Source of the DNA: Faecalibacterium longum CLA-AA-H243
Lineage (GTDB): Bacteria; Bacillota; Clostridia; Oscillospirales; Ruminococcaceae
NCBI RefSeq assembly: GCF_020687245.1
Contig: NZ_JAJEQG010000001.1
Location: forward strand, 186,001-250,000
Direction of reading: 5' to 3'
DNA: 64,000 bases
The notes beneath the pieces were generated by a model. The model did no database searches, had not been told where the DNA came from, and worked only from the letters and a program-made list of their open reading frames with translations. A program made the translations under genes and the position numbers. Within the stretch, counting starts at the first letter, position 1. The number at the start of each line of letters is the position of its first letter. Below are positions 45,272 to 53,255 of this stretch, one piece after another.

Positions 45272-46156
45272 ATGAAATTCAGCCGTGTAACCGCACTTTT
45301 GCTCAGCCTTACGCTGGCTTTCAGCCTTGCCGCCTGCGGGCAGGGCGCGTCCTCTGCATCTTCTGCATCCTCTTCTTCTGCCGCTTCCTCTGCGGCAGCG
45401 GAAACCAAGACCGAGGAGCAGCTGCTGGCCGAGGAAAACGAGATCCTTTCCGCAAACGATGCCCTGTGGGAGAAGGTGTTCGCTTCCATGGACAAAAACA
45501 TGACTGAGACCACCCTCAGCACGAACTACGGCGATTTTCTGCGCAGCTCCGTGGAAAAGACAAAGGACCAATTCTCGGATGAGGAGTACAAGACCCTGAC
45601 CGCCGATGCAGAAAAAATCCGTGCCATCGAGGAGCAGATTGCCACCCTTGCCCTCGCGGACGCGGCCGCTTCCGGCGCTGCCGCACAGGGCACTGCCTTC
45701 CCCCAGTTTGAGGGCAGCGATTTAGAGGGCAACCCGGTGGACAACAGTCTGTTTGCGGGCAACGCCTTTACGGTGGTGAACTTCTGGTTCAACGGCTGCA
45801 AGCCCTGCGTAGAGGAACTGGACGACCTGAACGCCTTGAACGAGAAGGTCAAGGCACAGGGCGGCGAGGTTGTCGGCATCAACACCGAGACGCTAGACGG
45901 CAACCAGCAGGGCATTGATGCCGCCAAAAAACTGCTGGCTGCAACGGGCGCAAGCTACCGCAACATCTACTTTGCCTCCGGCAGCGACGCCGGCAAGTTT
46001 GCGCTGAACATCATGGCCTTCCCCACCACCTACGTTTTTGACCGGGACGGCAACGTTGTGGGCCAGCCCCTGCTGGGCGGCATCGACAAGGAAGAAAACC
46101 TTGCCGCCCTGCAAAAAAATATTGACGCTGCCCTTGCCAAGGACAACGCCAAATAA
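45272..46156 (+). CDS. TlpA-like thioredoxin-fold lipoprotein
   Basis: The 294 residues have a lipoprotein signal peptide with lipobox LAACG, a Ser/Ala linker, a helical insert and a thioredoxin domain (about 150-290). The active site is GCKPC near 178, and the cis-proline context MAFPTTYVFD is present. It sits on the outer face of the membrane and would reduce or isomerise thiols there. It begins 4 bases after the ferredoxin gene, with AAAGGAG upstream, as third gene of the operon. Confidence 0.93.
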   Translation: MKFSRVTALLLSLTLAFSLAACGQGASSASSASSSSAASSAAAETKTEEQLLAEENEILSANDALWEKVFASMDKNMTETTLSTNYGDFLRSSVEKTKDQFSDEEYKTLTADAEKIRAIEEQIATLALADAAASGAAAQGTAFPQFEGSDLEGNPVDNSLFAGNAFTVVNFWFNGCKPCVEELDDLNALNEKVKAQGGEVVGINTETLDGNQQGIDAAKKLLAATGASYRNIYFASGSDAGKFALNIMAFPTTYVFDRDGNVVGQPLLGGIDKEENLAALQKNIDAALAKDNAK

Positions 46157-46200
46157 GCTATTCTCCCCTGCCACGGAAATCAACTTTTAGAGTTCGTCCC

Positions 46201-46303
46201 AGAGCAGCCGGATGAGGGGCAATTTCCCGTAAGCTGCTGCTCGTTTGCGCCCTCATCAGTCACCTGCGGTGACAGCTTCCCCCCAACCGGGGGAAGCCTT
46301 TAG
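46201..46303. repeat. palindromic repeat block, family C
   Basis: GGATGAGGGGC (46210-46220) is mirrored by GCCCTCATC (46249-46257). It is followed by CACCTGCGGTG and the CTTCCCCCCAACCGGGGGAAG hairpin ending AAGCCTTTA. The last part matches the block at 42193-42232. Confidence 0.65.
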
Positions 46304-46329
46304 AGAAAATTTGATTTCTGTAATTTCCT

Positions 46330-46352
46330 GCCGCCTACGGGCGGCTTTTTTT
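46330..46352 (+). terminator. terminator after the TlpA operon
   Basis: GCCGCC and GGCGGC stems (46330-46345) followed by seven Ts. Confidence 0.8.
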
Positions 46353-46443
46353 GTTTGCACCGGGCATTGTCATGCACGCCCGGGCGCCGGACGGAATACG
46401 CTGGGGCAAAAGCATACTTTTACCAGCAAAGGAGCGTATCTCC

Positions 46444-47004
46444 ATGAAGAACACCGGAACTCTCCGCATTCAGGCCTTTGCGGCCCGTCAGTCCAGCCCT
46501 GTCGAGGGTGTGACCGTCACCGTCAGCGGCGACGGCTTCACCGCCACCCGCCTGACCGACGCCGAAGGCAACGCCGACGACGTCACCCTTACCACCCCCG
46601 CCTGTGCTCTCTCGCTGGACGAGGACAACACCACGCAGCCCCCCTACGCGGTCTGTGACCTCGTGGCCTCCAAGACCGGCTACCGCACCGTCCGCATCCA
46701 GGGCGTGCAGGTCTTTCCCGGGCAGGTGACGCTGGCCCAGCCCGAGATGATACCCGACACCGAGGAGATGCGGGACACGCCCAACACCCCCATCGTCATC
46801 CCACCCCACAGCCTCTTCACCGGCGACGGCGGCAGCGGCCCGACCCCGTCCCTCGCCTGTGTGCCGCGGGTGCTGGACCGGGTCATCATCCCGAAAAATA
46901 TCACCGTCCATCTCGGCAGGCCCGCCGCCTCGGCCCGGAACGTCACCGTCTCGTTCCGCAGCTATATCGCCAACGTGGCGTCCAGTGAGGTGTATCCGAC
47001 CTGG
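46444..47004 (+). pseudogene. 5' part of a conserved cell-wall/spore-type protein, cut off next to a recombinase
   Basis: The preserved 187 residues start MKNTGTLRIQAFAARQ with a carboxypeptidase-regulatory-like beta domain. A Pro-rich linker follows, and then VPRVLDRVIIPKNITVHLGRP and FRSYIANVASSEVYPTW. This last part matches, from memory, a Clostridia family that continues with several hundred residues after YPTW and often has peptidoglycan-binding repeats. Here similarity ends sharply at base 47004. The remaining open frame to 47307 runs antisense through the recombinase and is unrelated. The ATG at 46444 follows AAAGGAG, so the fragment may still be translated. Confidence 0.65.
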
Positions 47005-47048
47005 GCTGACGAAAATAGCCCAGCGGGGCAGTCGAGCTGTCTGCCGAC

Positions 47049-48614
47049 TCAGAAATTCCATTCGATCGTTATTTTTTGTTCTCCGGTAAGCGTATCTTTT
47101 GGGCTGACAATAACACGATGGACCAACAGTACAGCAAGTTCGCGGGTCAGGTACGAAACCTGTGCCAGTTCACGGACACGCTGCATCTGTGTCTGGACTC
47201 CACCGGTTTCTTCCTGCTGTTGTTCCAGTTCCGTTTCCAATGTATCGATCCGGGTCTCTGCCTTTTTCACTTCTTCCAGAAAGGTCTGGTTCATTTCAGA
47301 AAACTGAACGGCATCAATTAAACCTGACACCTTATCCAGATAAAGCTCCTGCATGGCCTTGCGCCGCCGGGCTGCTTCGCTCTTCAACCGTTTCAGCTCG
47401 TCACGCCTGGCCTGCTCTCGCTGCCGGATGGGGTCATCCTGTTCTGGAAGGGTAACTTTTTCAGGGTCAAAATAGTCTGCCGCATACGCCCGGATACGTT
47501 CCAGTACAGCATTCTCCAACGCGTCCATATCGGTACAGGTCCTGTTGCCGCACACTTCCGGTGCGCGCTGGTGCATCCGGCAGCGAACATAGCGTCTTTG
47601 TGTTCCATCCGCTCTCGGCTGACGGCCCGTTTGCTCCATGCAGCTGCCACAGCATCCACAAACCACTTTTTTTGCCAGCGGATGGATCGTTCCCTTCTCG
47701 CCGCTCCGGGTGCGCTCCTGCATCATCCTCTGGACCGTTTCAAACATTTCTCGCTCAATAATAGCTTCATGCGTATTTTCTACAACGATCCACTGCGATT
47801 TTGGAAGCCAAATCGTCTTTTCAGACTTGTAACTTATCTTTTTATGCTTTCCCTGCACCATATTTCCGATATAAAGCTGATCATGTAATATTTGATATAC
47901 GGTGGGACTGCTCCAAAGAGCCGCATTTGTATTCTTTAATGCACTGCGGTAATGGATGCCATGCAGCTGCTTATAGGCTGTTGGGCTTGGAATTTTTTCG
48001 TCATTCAGGATGCGTGCGATCTTGTGTGCGCCGATCCCGTTAAGAGCCATGGAAAAGATCCGCCTTACCACTTCGGCTGCTTCCGGGTCGATGATGAGTT
48101 TTCCTTTTGCATTTGGGTCTTTGCAGTATCCATACCGTGCAAAAGAGCCGATGAACAGCCCCTCTTTCCGCTTGTGGTCAAGCACCGAGCGGACATTGGT
48201 GGACAGATCTTCCAGATACCACTCGTTGATCAGGCCGTTGATCTGGCGGGATTTTTTGTTCGCGGTATCGTTGGTATCCACATGGTCTACCACCGCAATG
48301 AAGCGGATGCCCCACTCCATGAACTTTCCGTGCAGATATTTTTCCACGAGTTCCATGTCACGGGTGAAACGGGATTGCGTTTTGGCCAGTACCACATCAA
48401 ACTGATGTTCGCTTGCGGCTTGTATCATCGAATTGAATGCCGGACGGTTCCGGTCGATGCCGGAATAGTCCTCATCCGAATAGATCTGGTAAATATCAAA
48501 TCCTTTCTCCAGGGCGTACTGGAGCAGCATCGACTTTTGATTCTGAATGCTCTCCGATTCACCAATTTTATCTTCATCTTCTTTGCTCAGGCGGCAATAA
48601 ATGGCTGCTTTCAT
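47049..48614 (-). CDS. large serine recombinase
   Basis: This 521-residue site-specific recombinase has an N-terminal resolvase domain (catalytic Ser in YCRLSKED, then SRFTRDM). A recombinase domain (about 155-260, GYCKDPNAKGKLIIDPEAA) precedes a zinc ribbon (CGCCGSCMEQ ... RCRMHQRAPEVCGN). A long coiled coil (about 380-460) leads to the C-terminus. It resembles transposon and phage integrases such as TndX. The ATG at 48614 follows AAGAAGGGGG. Base composition is more AT-rich than its surroundings, consistent with transfer. Its 3' end lies 45 bases from the point where the neighbouring gene is truncated. Confidence 0.93.
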   Translation of the reverse strand: MKAAIYCRLSKEDEDKIGESESIQNQKSMLLQYALEKGFDIYQIYSDEDYSGIDRNRPAFNSMIQAASEHQFDVVLAKTQSRFTRDMELVEKYLHGKFMEWGIRFIAVVDHVDTNDTANKKSRQINGLINEWYLEDLSTNVRSVLDHKRKEGLFIGSFARYGYCKDPNAKGKLIIDPEAAEVVRRIFSMALNGIGAHKIARILNDEKIPSPTAYKQLHGIHYRSALKNTNAALWSSPTVYQILHDQLYIGNMVQGKHKKISYKSEKTIWLPKSQWIVVENTHEAIIEREMFETVQRMMQERTRSGEKGTIHPLAKKVVCGCCGSCMEQTGRQPRADGTQRRYVRCRMHQRAPEVCGNRTCTDMDALENAVLERIRAYAADYFDPEKVTLPEQDDPIRQREQARRDELKRLKSEAARRRKAMQELYLDKVSGLIDAVQFSEMNQTFLEEVKKAETRIDTLETELEQQQEETGGVQTQMQRVRELAQVSYLTRELAVLLVHRVIVSPKDTLTGEQKITIEWNF

Positions 48615-48692
48615 GATCTGCCCCCTTCTTTTTGTACACGAGCATCCATGCGCAGCATAACGCATCCCTCCTTCAAATTCAGGGATGCCACA

Positions 48693-48833
48693 TCAGGCAC
48701 AGGATCTTGAAGGAACAGCATTGAGTAATCCATCGATGATGTATCGCTCAAATTCCTTTTGAAACCGTTCTTTGCGCTGTTCGTTGTTGTCTGAACGAAA
48801 TTTTTCGTGCAGAATAAAAGGAGTTTTTTTCAT
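48693..48833 (-). CDS. small protein upstream of the recombinase, unknown function
   Basis: This 46-residue basic protein (MKKTPFILHEKFRS ... ERFQKEFERYIIDGLLNA) is preceded by AAAGGGGG 4-5 bases before ATG 48833. It lies about 80 bases upstream of the recombinase in the same direction. Short proteins of this kind often accompany serine recombinases. No function can be given. Confidence 0.5.
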   Translation of the reverse strand: MKKTPFILHEKFRSDNNEQRKERFQKEFERYIIDGLLNAVPSRSCA

Positions 48834-48954
48834 CGAATCCCCCTTTTCGGTCCATCTGGTCGTGATATGTGTCACTTCAGTCTATTTCCAGTCAGCGAAA
48901 TTCAGAACTTTCCATATTTTTCATGCAAAATATTGCAAGACGTTCAAAATCAAC

Positions 48955-48983
48955 TTGAAACGCCTTTGCCGCAATGGTACAAT
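48955..48983 (+). promoter_or_regulatory. sigma-A promoter of the first sensory operon
   Basis: TTGAAA (48955-48960) and TACAAT (48978-48983) are 17 bases apart. The leader of about 150 nt to 49139 shows no clear gene. Confidence 0.75.
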
Positions 48984-49138
48984 TATATTGTCATTTTATG
49001 GAAACTCGGCGCAAAGCCCCGTGCGGACAGGCCGCAAGCGTCGGAGTTCCTGTGGGATGTGTAAGAATAGCTAAGGCAGCACTTCGCTACTGCACCTGCG
49101 TAGTATTGCTTTCCGAAAATGTGAGAAAGTATATTTAT

Positions 49139-50926
49139 ATGATGAAAAAGATCTCCCGCCGCTCGTTTTTGCAGGTCTGCGGTATTACTGCGGCAACGGC
49201 AGCACTGACCGCCTGCGGCGGCACTAAGACCGAAACAGCTAAAAAAGACGCTGCTCACGAAGCCATCACCTTTATGGCACCTTATAAGGAGATAGAAGCC
49301 TTTATTGAGCAGGTACACAGCGTTTACCCGGAAGTGAACATCGAGGTCGTGCCCTACAGCGGCGATAACACCACCACCTGTCTGCAGAATATGTTTGCGG
49401 CGGGCGACCTGCCGGACGTCTGCACCTTGACCCACTACGACCCCCGGATCGATCTGGTCTCCAACAAACTGCTGGACCTTTCCGGCTACGATTTTACGGA
49501 TAACTATGTGGAGTCCCGTCTGCAAGACGTGTTCGACAACGGTGCCATCTACCTGCTGCCCTCGACCTACAACTGCTACGGCATCACCTACAACAAGACC
49601 CTGCTGAAGAAATACGGCTGGGAGCTGCCCAATTCTTTCGCTGAGCTGGAAGAACTGGCTGCAAAGGCAAAGGAAGCCGGGGTCAATCTCTGTCTGCCGC
49701 AGATCCAGTATCCGGGCTACGGTTTCCAGTATCTGTGCAACATTGCAGACGCCGATTTCCTCGGCACACTGGACGGCAGGCTGTGGCAGCGGGATTATCT
49801 GTCCGGTAAGGCGAATGTCAGCAATACCCCCGGCATGATGCAGGCCATGGCCTATGTCCAGAAGTGGAAGGACATCGGGATGCTGAACGACACCGGCGAC
49901 GCTCTTGACGACAATGTGACCCGGCAGAGGATGGCTGAGGGGAACACCCTGTTTTTGATTGGAAACACCAACGGCATTGTGGAGGCAGACGGCAATGCCG
50001 ATAAATTCGGCCTGATGCCGTATCTTTCCGAGGACGGCACCCAGAATGTTTTTGTGCTGAATGTGAACCGCTTCTACGGTCTGAATAAAAAGCTGGAGCA
50101 GGATCCCCAGAAGCTGGAAGATGCGCTCAAGGTGATGCGTGTGCTTTCCACCGTTGCAGGCACCAGCGCTCTGCAGCCCGCAACGGTGCTGAAAAGCAGC
50201 CTGCTGCCCTTCAAGGACGCAAAAGCGGACGGCACCTACTATGCCGACATCGCCGATGCCCTGAACGCAGGCAACACCGCGCCCTTTATCTATTCCGGCT
50301 GGGAAAACACCATCGTGACCACCGGCCTTAAAATGCTGGACTTTATCAAGGGCGATGCTACCATGGAGGATGTGATCCGTCAGATGGACGAGGATCAGGA
50401 TAGCGTGGTGCACAACACCCCGGATGTTATCACTACCGTTACGGAGGAGCTTTCGCAGGAGGACTGCGCCATGCTGGTGGGTCGCTGCTTTGCACAGGCT
50501 ACCGGCAGCGACCTTGCGCTGGTCTCGCTGAGCACATGGATCCCCGGCAACCCCACCGATCAGAACCACCACGGCGTAGCGGCCAAACTGTACGCCAAGG
50601 ATATTACGGATTACGACCTTTCGGTCATTCTGCCCACCGGCTGGAACCGCACCATCCAGACCGTTTCCCTGACCGGGCAGCAGATCAGCGACCTGCTTGC
50701 TTCTGGTTACGATGCCTACGGCAACGGCAAGGGCTACCCCTATGTGCTGGTAAGCCCGGTGCAGCCGGAGGCGGGCAAGACCTATCAGGTTGCAATCTGC
50801 GGTGTGAGCGACCAGTTGGCTGCGGAGACCACGGTCACAGACAGCGGTGTGGTGGGCATGGATGCCGCAAAAGCCTTCTTTGGCGCATACACCACCATCA
50901 GCCGGGCAGATACCGCATGGAGCTAG
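49139..50926 (+). CDS. solute-binding lipoprotein with a 5'-nucleotidase-like C-terminal domain
   Basis: The signal peptide has a twin-arginine motif (SRRSFLQV) followed by the lipobox LTACGG, so it should be a surface lipoprotein of 595 residues. About residues 45-420 match family 1 extracellular sugar-binding proteins (ITFMAPYKEIEAFIEQV, AAGDLPDVCTL, VSNTPGMMQAMAYVQKW). The C-terminal part, about 440-590, resembles the substrate-specificity domain of 5'-nucleotidases (LPTGWNRTIQTVSLTGQQIS). No ABC permease or ATPase is nearby; a hybrid kinase starts 37 bases downstream. A sensing role for that kinase is likely. The start at 49139 has only a weak ribosome site. Confidence 0.88.
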   Translation: MMKKISRRSFLQVCGITAATAALTACGGTKTETAKKDAAHEAITFMAPYKEIEAFIEQVHSVYPEVNIEVVPYSGDNTTTCLQNMFAAGDLPDVCTLTHYDPRIDLVSNKLLDLSGYDFTDNYVESRLQDVFDNGAIYLLPSTYNCYGITYNKTLLKKYGWELPNSFAELEELAAKAKEAGVNLCLPQIQYPGYGFQYLCNIADADFLGTLDGRLWQRDYLSGKANVSNTPGMMQAMAYVQKWKDIGMLNDTGDALDDNVTRQRMAEGNTLFLIGNTNGIVEADGNADKFGLMPYLSEDGTQNVFVLNVNRFYGLNKKLEQDPQKLEDALKVMRVLSTVAGTSALQPATVLKSSLLPFKDAKADGTYYADIADALNAGNTAPFIYSGWENTIVTTGLKMLDFIKGDATMEDVIRQMDEDQDSVVHNTPDVITTVTEELSQEDCAMLVGRCFAQATGSDLALVSLSTWIPGNPTDQNHHGVAAKLYAKDITDYDLSVILPTGWNRTIQTVSLTGQQISDLLASGYDAYGNGKGYPYVLVSPVQPEAGKTYQVAICGVSDQLAAETTVTDSGVVGMDAAKAFFGAYTTISRADTAWS

Positions 50927-50963
50927 GGTACACCTTAAACAAAACGGACAGGAGATACTGGAT

Positions 50964-53255
50964 GTGAACAACAAAATCTATAAAAAGCTGTTTGGTGGCT
51001 TCGGCTTTGTCATCATCGTGTCGCTCCTGACCCTTTTTGTCATGAGCCAGACCTACATCCAGAACCTTGTCTACCATGAGCGGCTGAGCCAGATGGAAGA
51101 GGTCACCCACCAGATGTTCCGCAATCTGGAGGATGTCATCGACACCCACTGGGACGAGGTGGATGTGCAGTGCAATTATTTGTACTACACCCCGCTAAAG
51201 ACCGATACCGATCTCTACCGCTATCTGAAAAAGCTGCCCGAGCTTTCCAATTACCATGAAAAACAGGTCGAATTGATTGCCGTGGATACTGCCGGATATT
51301 ATTATACCGAGTATGGCCGCATGGGGCTGCTGCGGGGAATGAACTATCTGGAAAGCGCACCGGAGCGGGTCAGCTATATTTCCAACTCGCTGACCAAGGA
51401 CGACTCCTGGATGGTGTTTCTGGAACAGCTCTCCACCCCCATCACACTGCAAAGCGGAGAAAAAGAGATCACCCTGCGCTACTTTGGCATCTCCCAGAGC
51501 ATGACCCAGCTGAACGATTATTTCCGCTGTGACGCCTACGAAAACAGCAACAGTGTCTATGTGCTGGACAACAACGGCTTTAAGCTGTTCAACGCCAATG
51601 ACACCGAGCTGCTGAAGGGACACAACGTATACACCGTCCTCTCCCGGATGTCCTATCTGCACGGCTCTTCCTTTGCGGGGGCAAAGGAGCGGCTTACCCG
51701 CACAGGCTCCTGCTATTCCAACGCCGTGCTGGATGGGACTGAGTATTTCTACGCCCTGAAGCAGATGGAAAACGCCCAGTGGACACTGGCGTTCCTTGTT
51801 CCGGCAGAATATGTGGCCGTGAATACGCAGAAGCTGGTCAACATCGTCATGGTCATCATCATCGTCATTGCGATGATGTTCTCGGTCATAACAGTTTTCG
51901 TTGGCTGGTTTCTCCTGCGGCAAAAGCAGCAGCAGGAGCTGCGGACTGAAAAAGAAGCGAACCTCCGTCTGGAACAATACAACATCCATCTGACGCAGGT
52001 AAATGATGAGCTGCGGCAGGCGCAGGTCGTTGCAGCAGAGGCTTTGCAATCCGCAGAGCGCGCCAGCAAGGCCAAGACGGACTTCCTTTCCAACATGAGC
52101 CACGACATCCGTACCCCCATGAACGCCATCATCGGCATTACCACCCTGATGAAAAACGAGCTGCACCAGCCGGAAAAGCTGGCCGAACATCTGGGCAAGC
52201 TGGAAACTTCCGGTCAGCTGCTGCTGGGCATCATCAACAATATTCTGGATATGAGCCGCATCGAGAGCGGCAAGACCACCCTGAATGTGGAAAAAATGAA
52301 CCTGCCCCAGCAGGTCAGCCAGCTGGACAGCATCATCCGTCAGCAGGCAGGCCAGCGCCGCCAGACCTTTACGGTAAACACCCATCTGCAGCACGAAAAC
52401 GTACTGGCAGACCCCAACCGCCTGAATCAGGTGCTGATGAACATCCTCTCCAACGCGGTCAAATATACGCCCAAGGGCGGGCATATCCGGTTGGAGGTGG
52501 AAGAGCTGCCCCGGAACGAGCACTTCGCCCGGTACCGCTTTGTGGTGCAGGATGACGGCATCGGCATGAGCGAGGAGTTCCAAAAGACCCTTTTTGACCC
52601 CTTTACCCGTGAGGAAAAATCCGGCACCAATAAGGTGCAGGGCACCGGCCTTGGCATGGCCATCACCAAGAGCATCGTAGACCTGATGGGCGGCACCATC
52701 CACGTGGAGAGCACCCCCGGCAAGGGCACCCGCTTTGAGGTCGTGCTGGAATTTCCCATTGATGCCGAAGCAGATACGGTGCAAGAGGCACAGGTGCTCC
52801 CGGAGGAAGAAGAGACCGCTTCTCCTCTGTCCGGCATGAAGTTCCTCTGCGCCGAGGATAACGCCATCAACGCCGAAATTCTGGAAATGCTGCTGGAATC
52901 CAAGGGCGCACACTGCAAAATTTACCCCAACGGTCAGGAGATCGTGGATGCCTTTGCCAGCGTCAAGCCCGGCGAGTACGACATGATTTTGATGGACATT
53001 CAGATGCCGGTGATGGACGGCCTGGAGGCCACCCGCCGCATTCGCAATGGCGAAAATCCACTGGGCAGGATCATCCCCATCCTTGCCATGACTGCCAACG
53101 CCTTTTTGGAAGATATGCAGAAGAGCAAGGAAGCTGGGATGGATGTACATCTCTCCAAACCCGTGGACATTGCAGCGCTAGAACAGACCGTAAAACGCTT
53201 CCGCGTTACCCCCCCCCCATTAAAAAATAGCGGAAAAGCGCGTTTCCGCAGATGA
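50964..53255 (+). CDS. hybrid sensor histidine kinase with one receiver
   Basis: The 763 residues have two transmembrane helices (about 12-32 and 293-320) around a large cache-like extracytoplasmic domain. A coiled linker leads to the dimerisation box [16 protein letters not shown] (His near 379) and the ATPase ([25 protein letters not shown]). A receiver has its Asp in LMDIQMPVMDG near 677. The start is GTG 50964, 9 bases after GGAG. A run of ten Cs (53209-53218) lies at the 3' end and sets the last dozen residues. The stop overlaps the next start (ATGA). Confidence 0.93.
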   Translation: MNNKIYKKLFGGFGFVIIVSLLTLFVMSQTYIQNLVYHERLSQMEEVTHQMFRNLEDVIDTHWDEVDVQCNYLYYTPLKTDTDLYRYLKKLPELSNYHEKQVELIAVDTAGYYYTEYGRMGLLRGMNYLESAPERVSYISNSLTKDDSWMVFLEQLSTPITLQSGEKEITLRYFGISQSMTQLNDYFRCDAYENSNSVYVLDNNGFKLFNANDTELLKGHNVYTVLSRMSYLHGSSFAGAKERLTRTGSCYSNAVLDGTEYFYALKQMENAQWTLAFLVPAEYVAVNTQKLVNIVMVIIIVIAMMFSVITVFVGWFLLRQKQQQELRTEKEANLRLEQYNIHLTQVNDELRQAQVVAAEALQSAERASKAKTDFLSNMSHDIRTPMNAIIGITTLMKNELHQPEKLAEHLGKLETSGQLLLGIINNILDMSRIESGKTTLNVEKMNLPQQVSQLDSIIRQQAGQRRQTFTVNTHLQHENVLADPNRLNQVLMNILSNAVKYTPKGGHIRLEVEELPRNEHFARYRFVVQDDGIGMSEEFQKTLFDPFTREEKSGTNKVQGTGLGMAITKSIVDLMGGTIHVESTPGKGTRFEVVLEFPIDAEADTVQEAQVLPEEEETASPLSGMKFLCAEDNAINAEILEMLLESKGAHCKIYPNGQEIVDAFASVKPGEYDMILMDIQMPVMDGLEATRRIRNGENPLGRIIPILAMTANAFLEDMQKSKEAGMDVHLSKPVDIAALEQTVKRFRVTPPPLKNSGKARFRR

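Noticed and set aside
47005-47307. Continuation of the truncated wall-protein frame to 47307
   Set aside because: From 47049 it runs antisense to the recombinase coding sequence and has no similarity to the family.
48983-50974. A minus-strand frame of 663 codons opposite the binding-protein gene
   Set aside because: The plus-strand gene has a signal peptide, clear domains and a promoter; the opposite frame has none.
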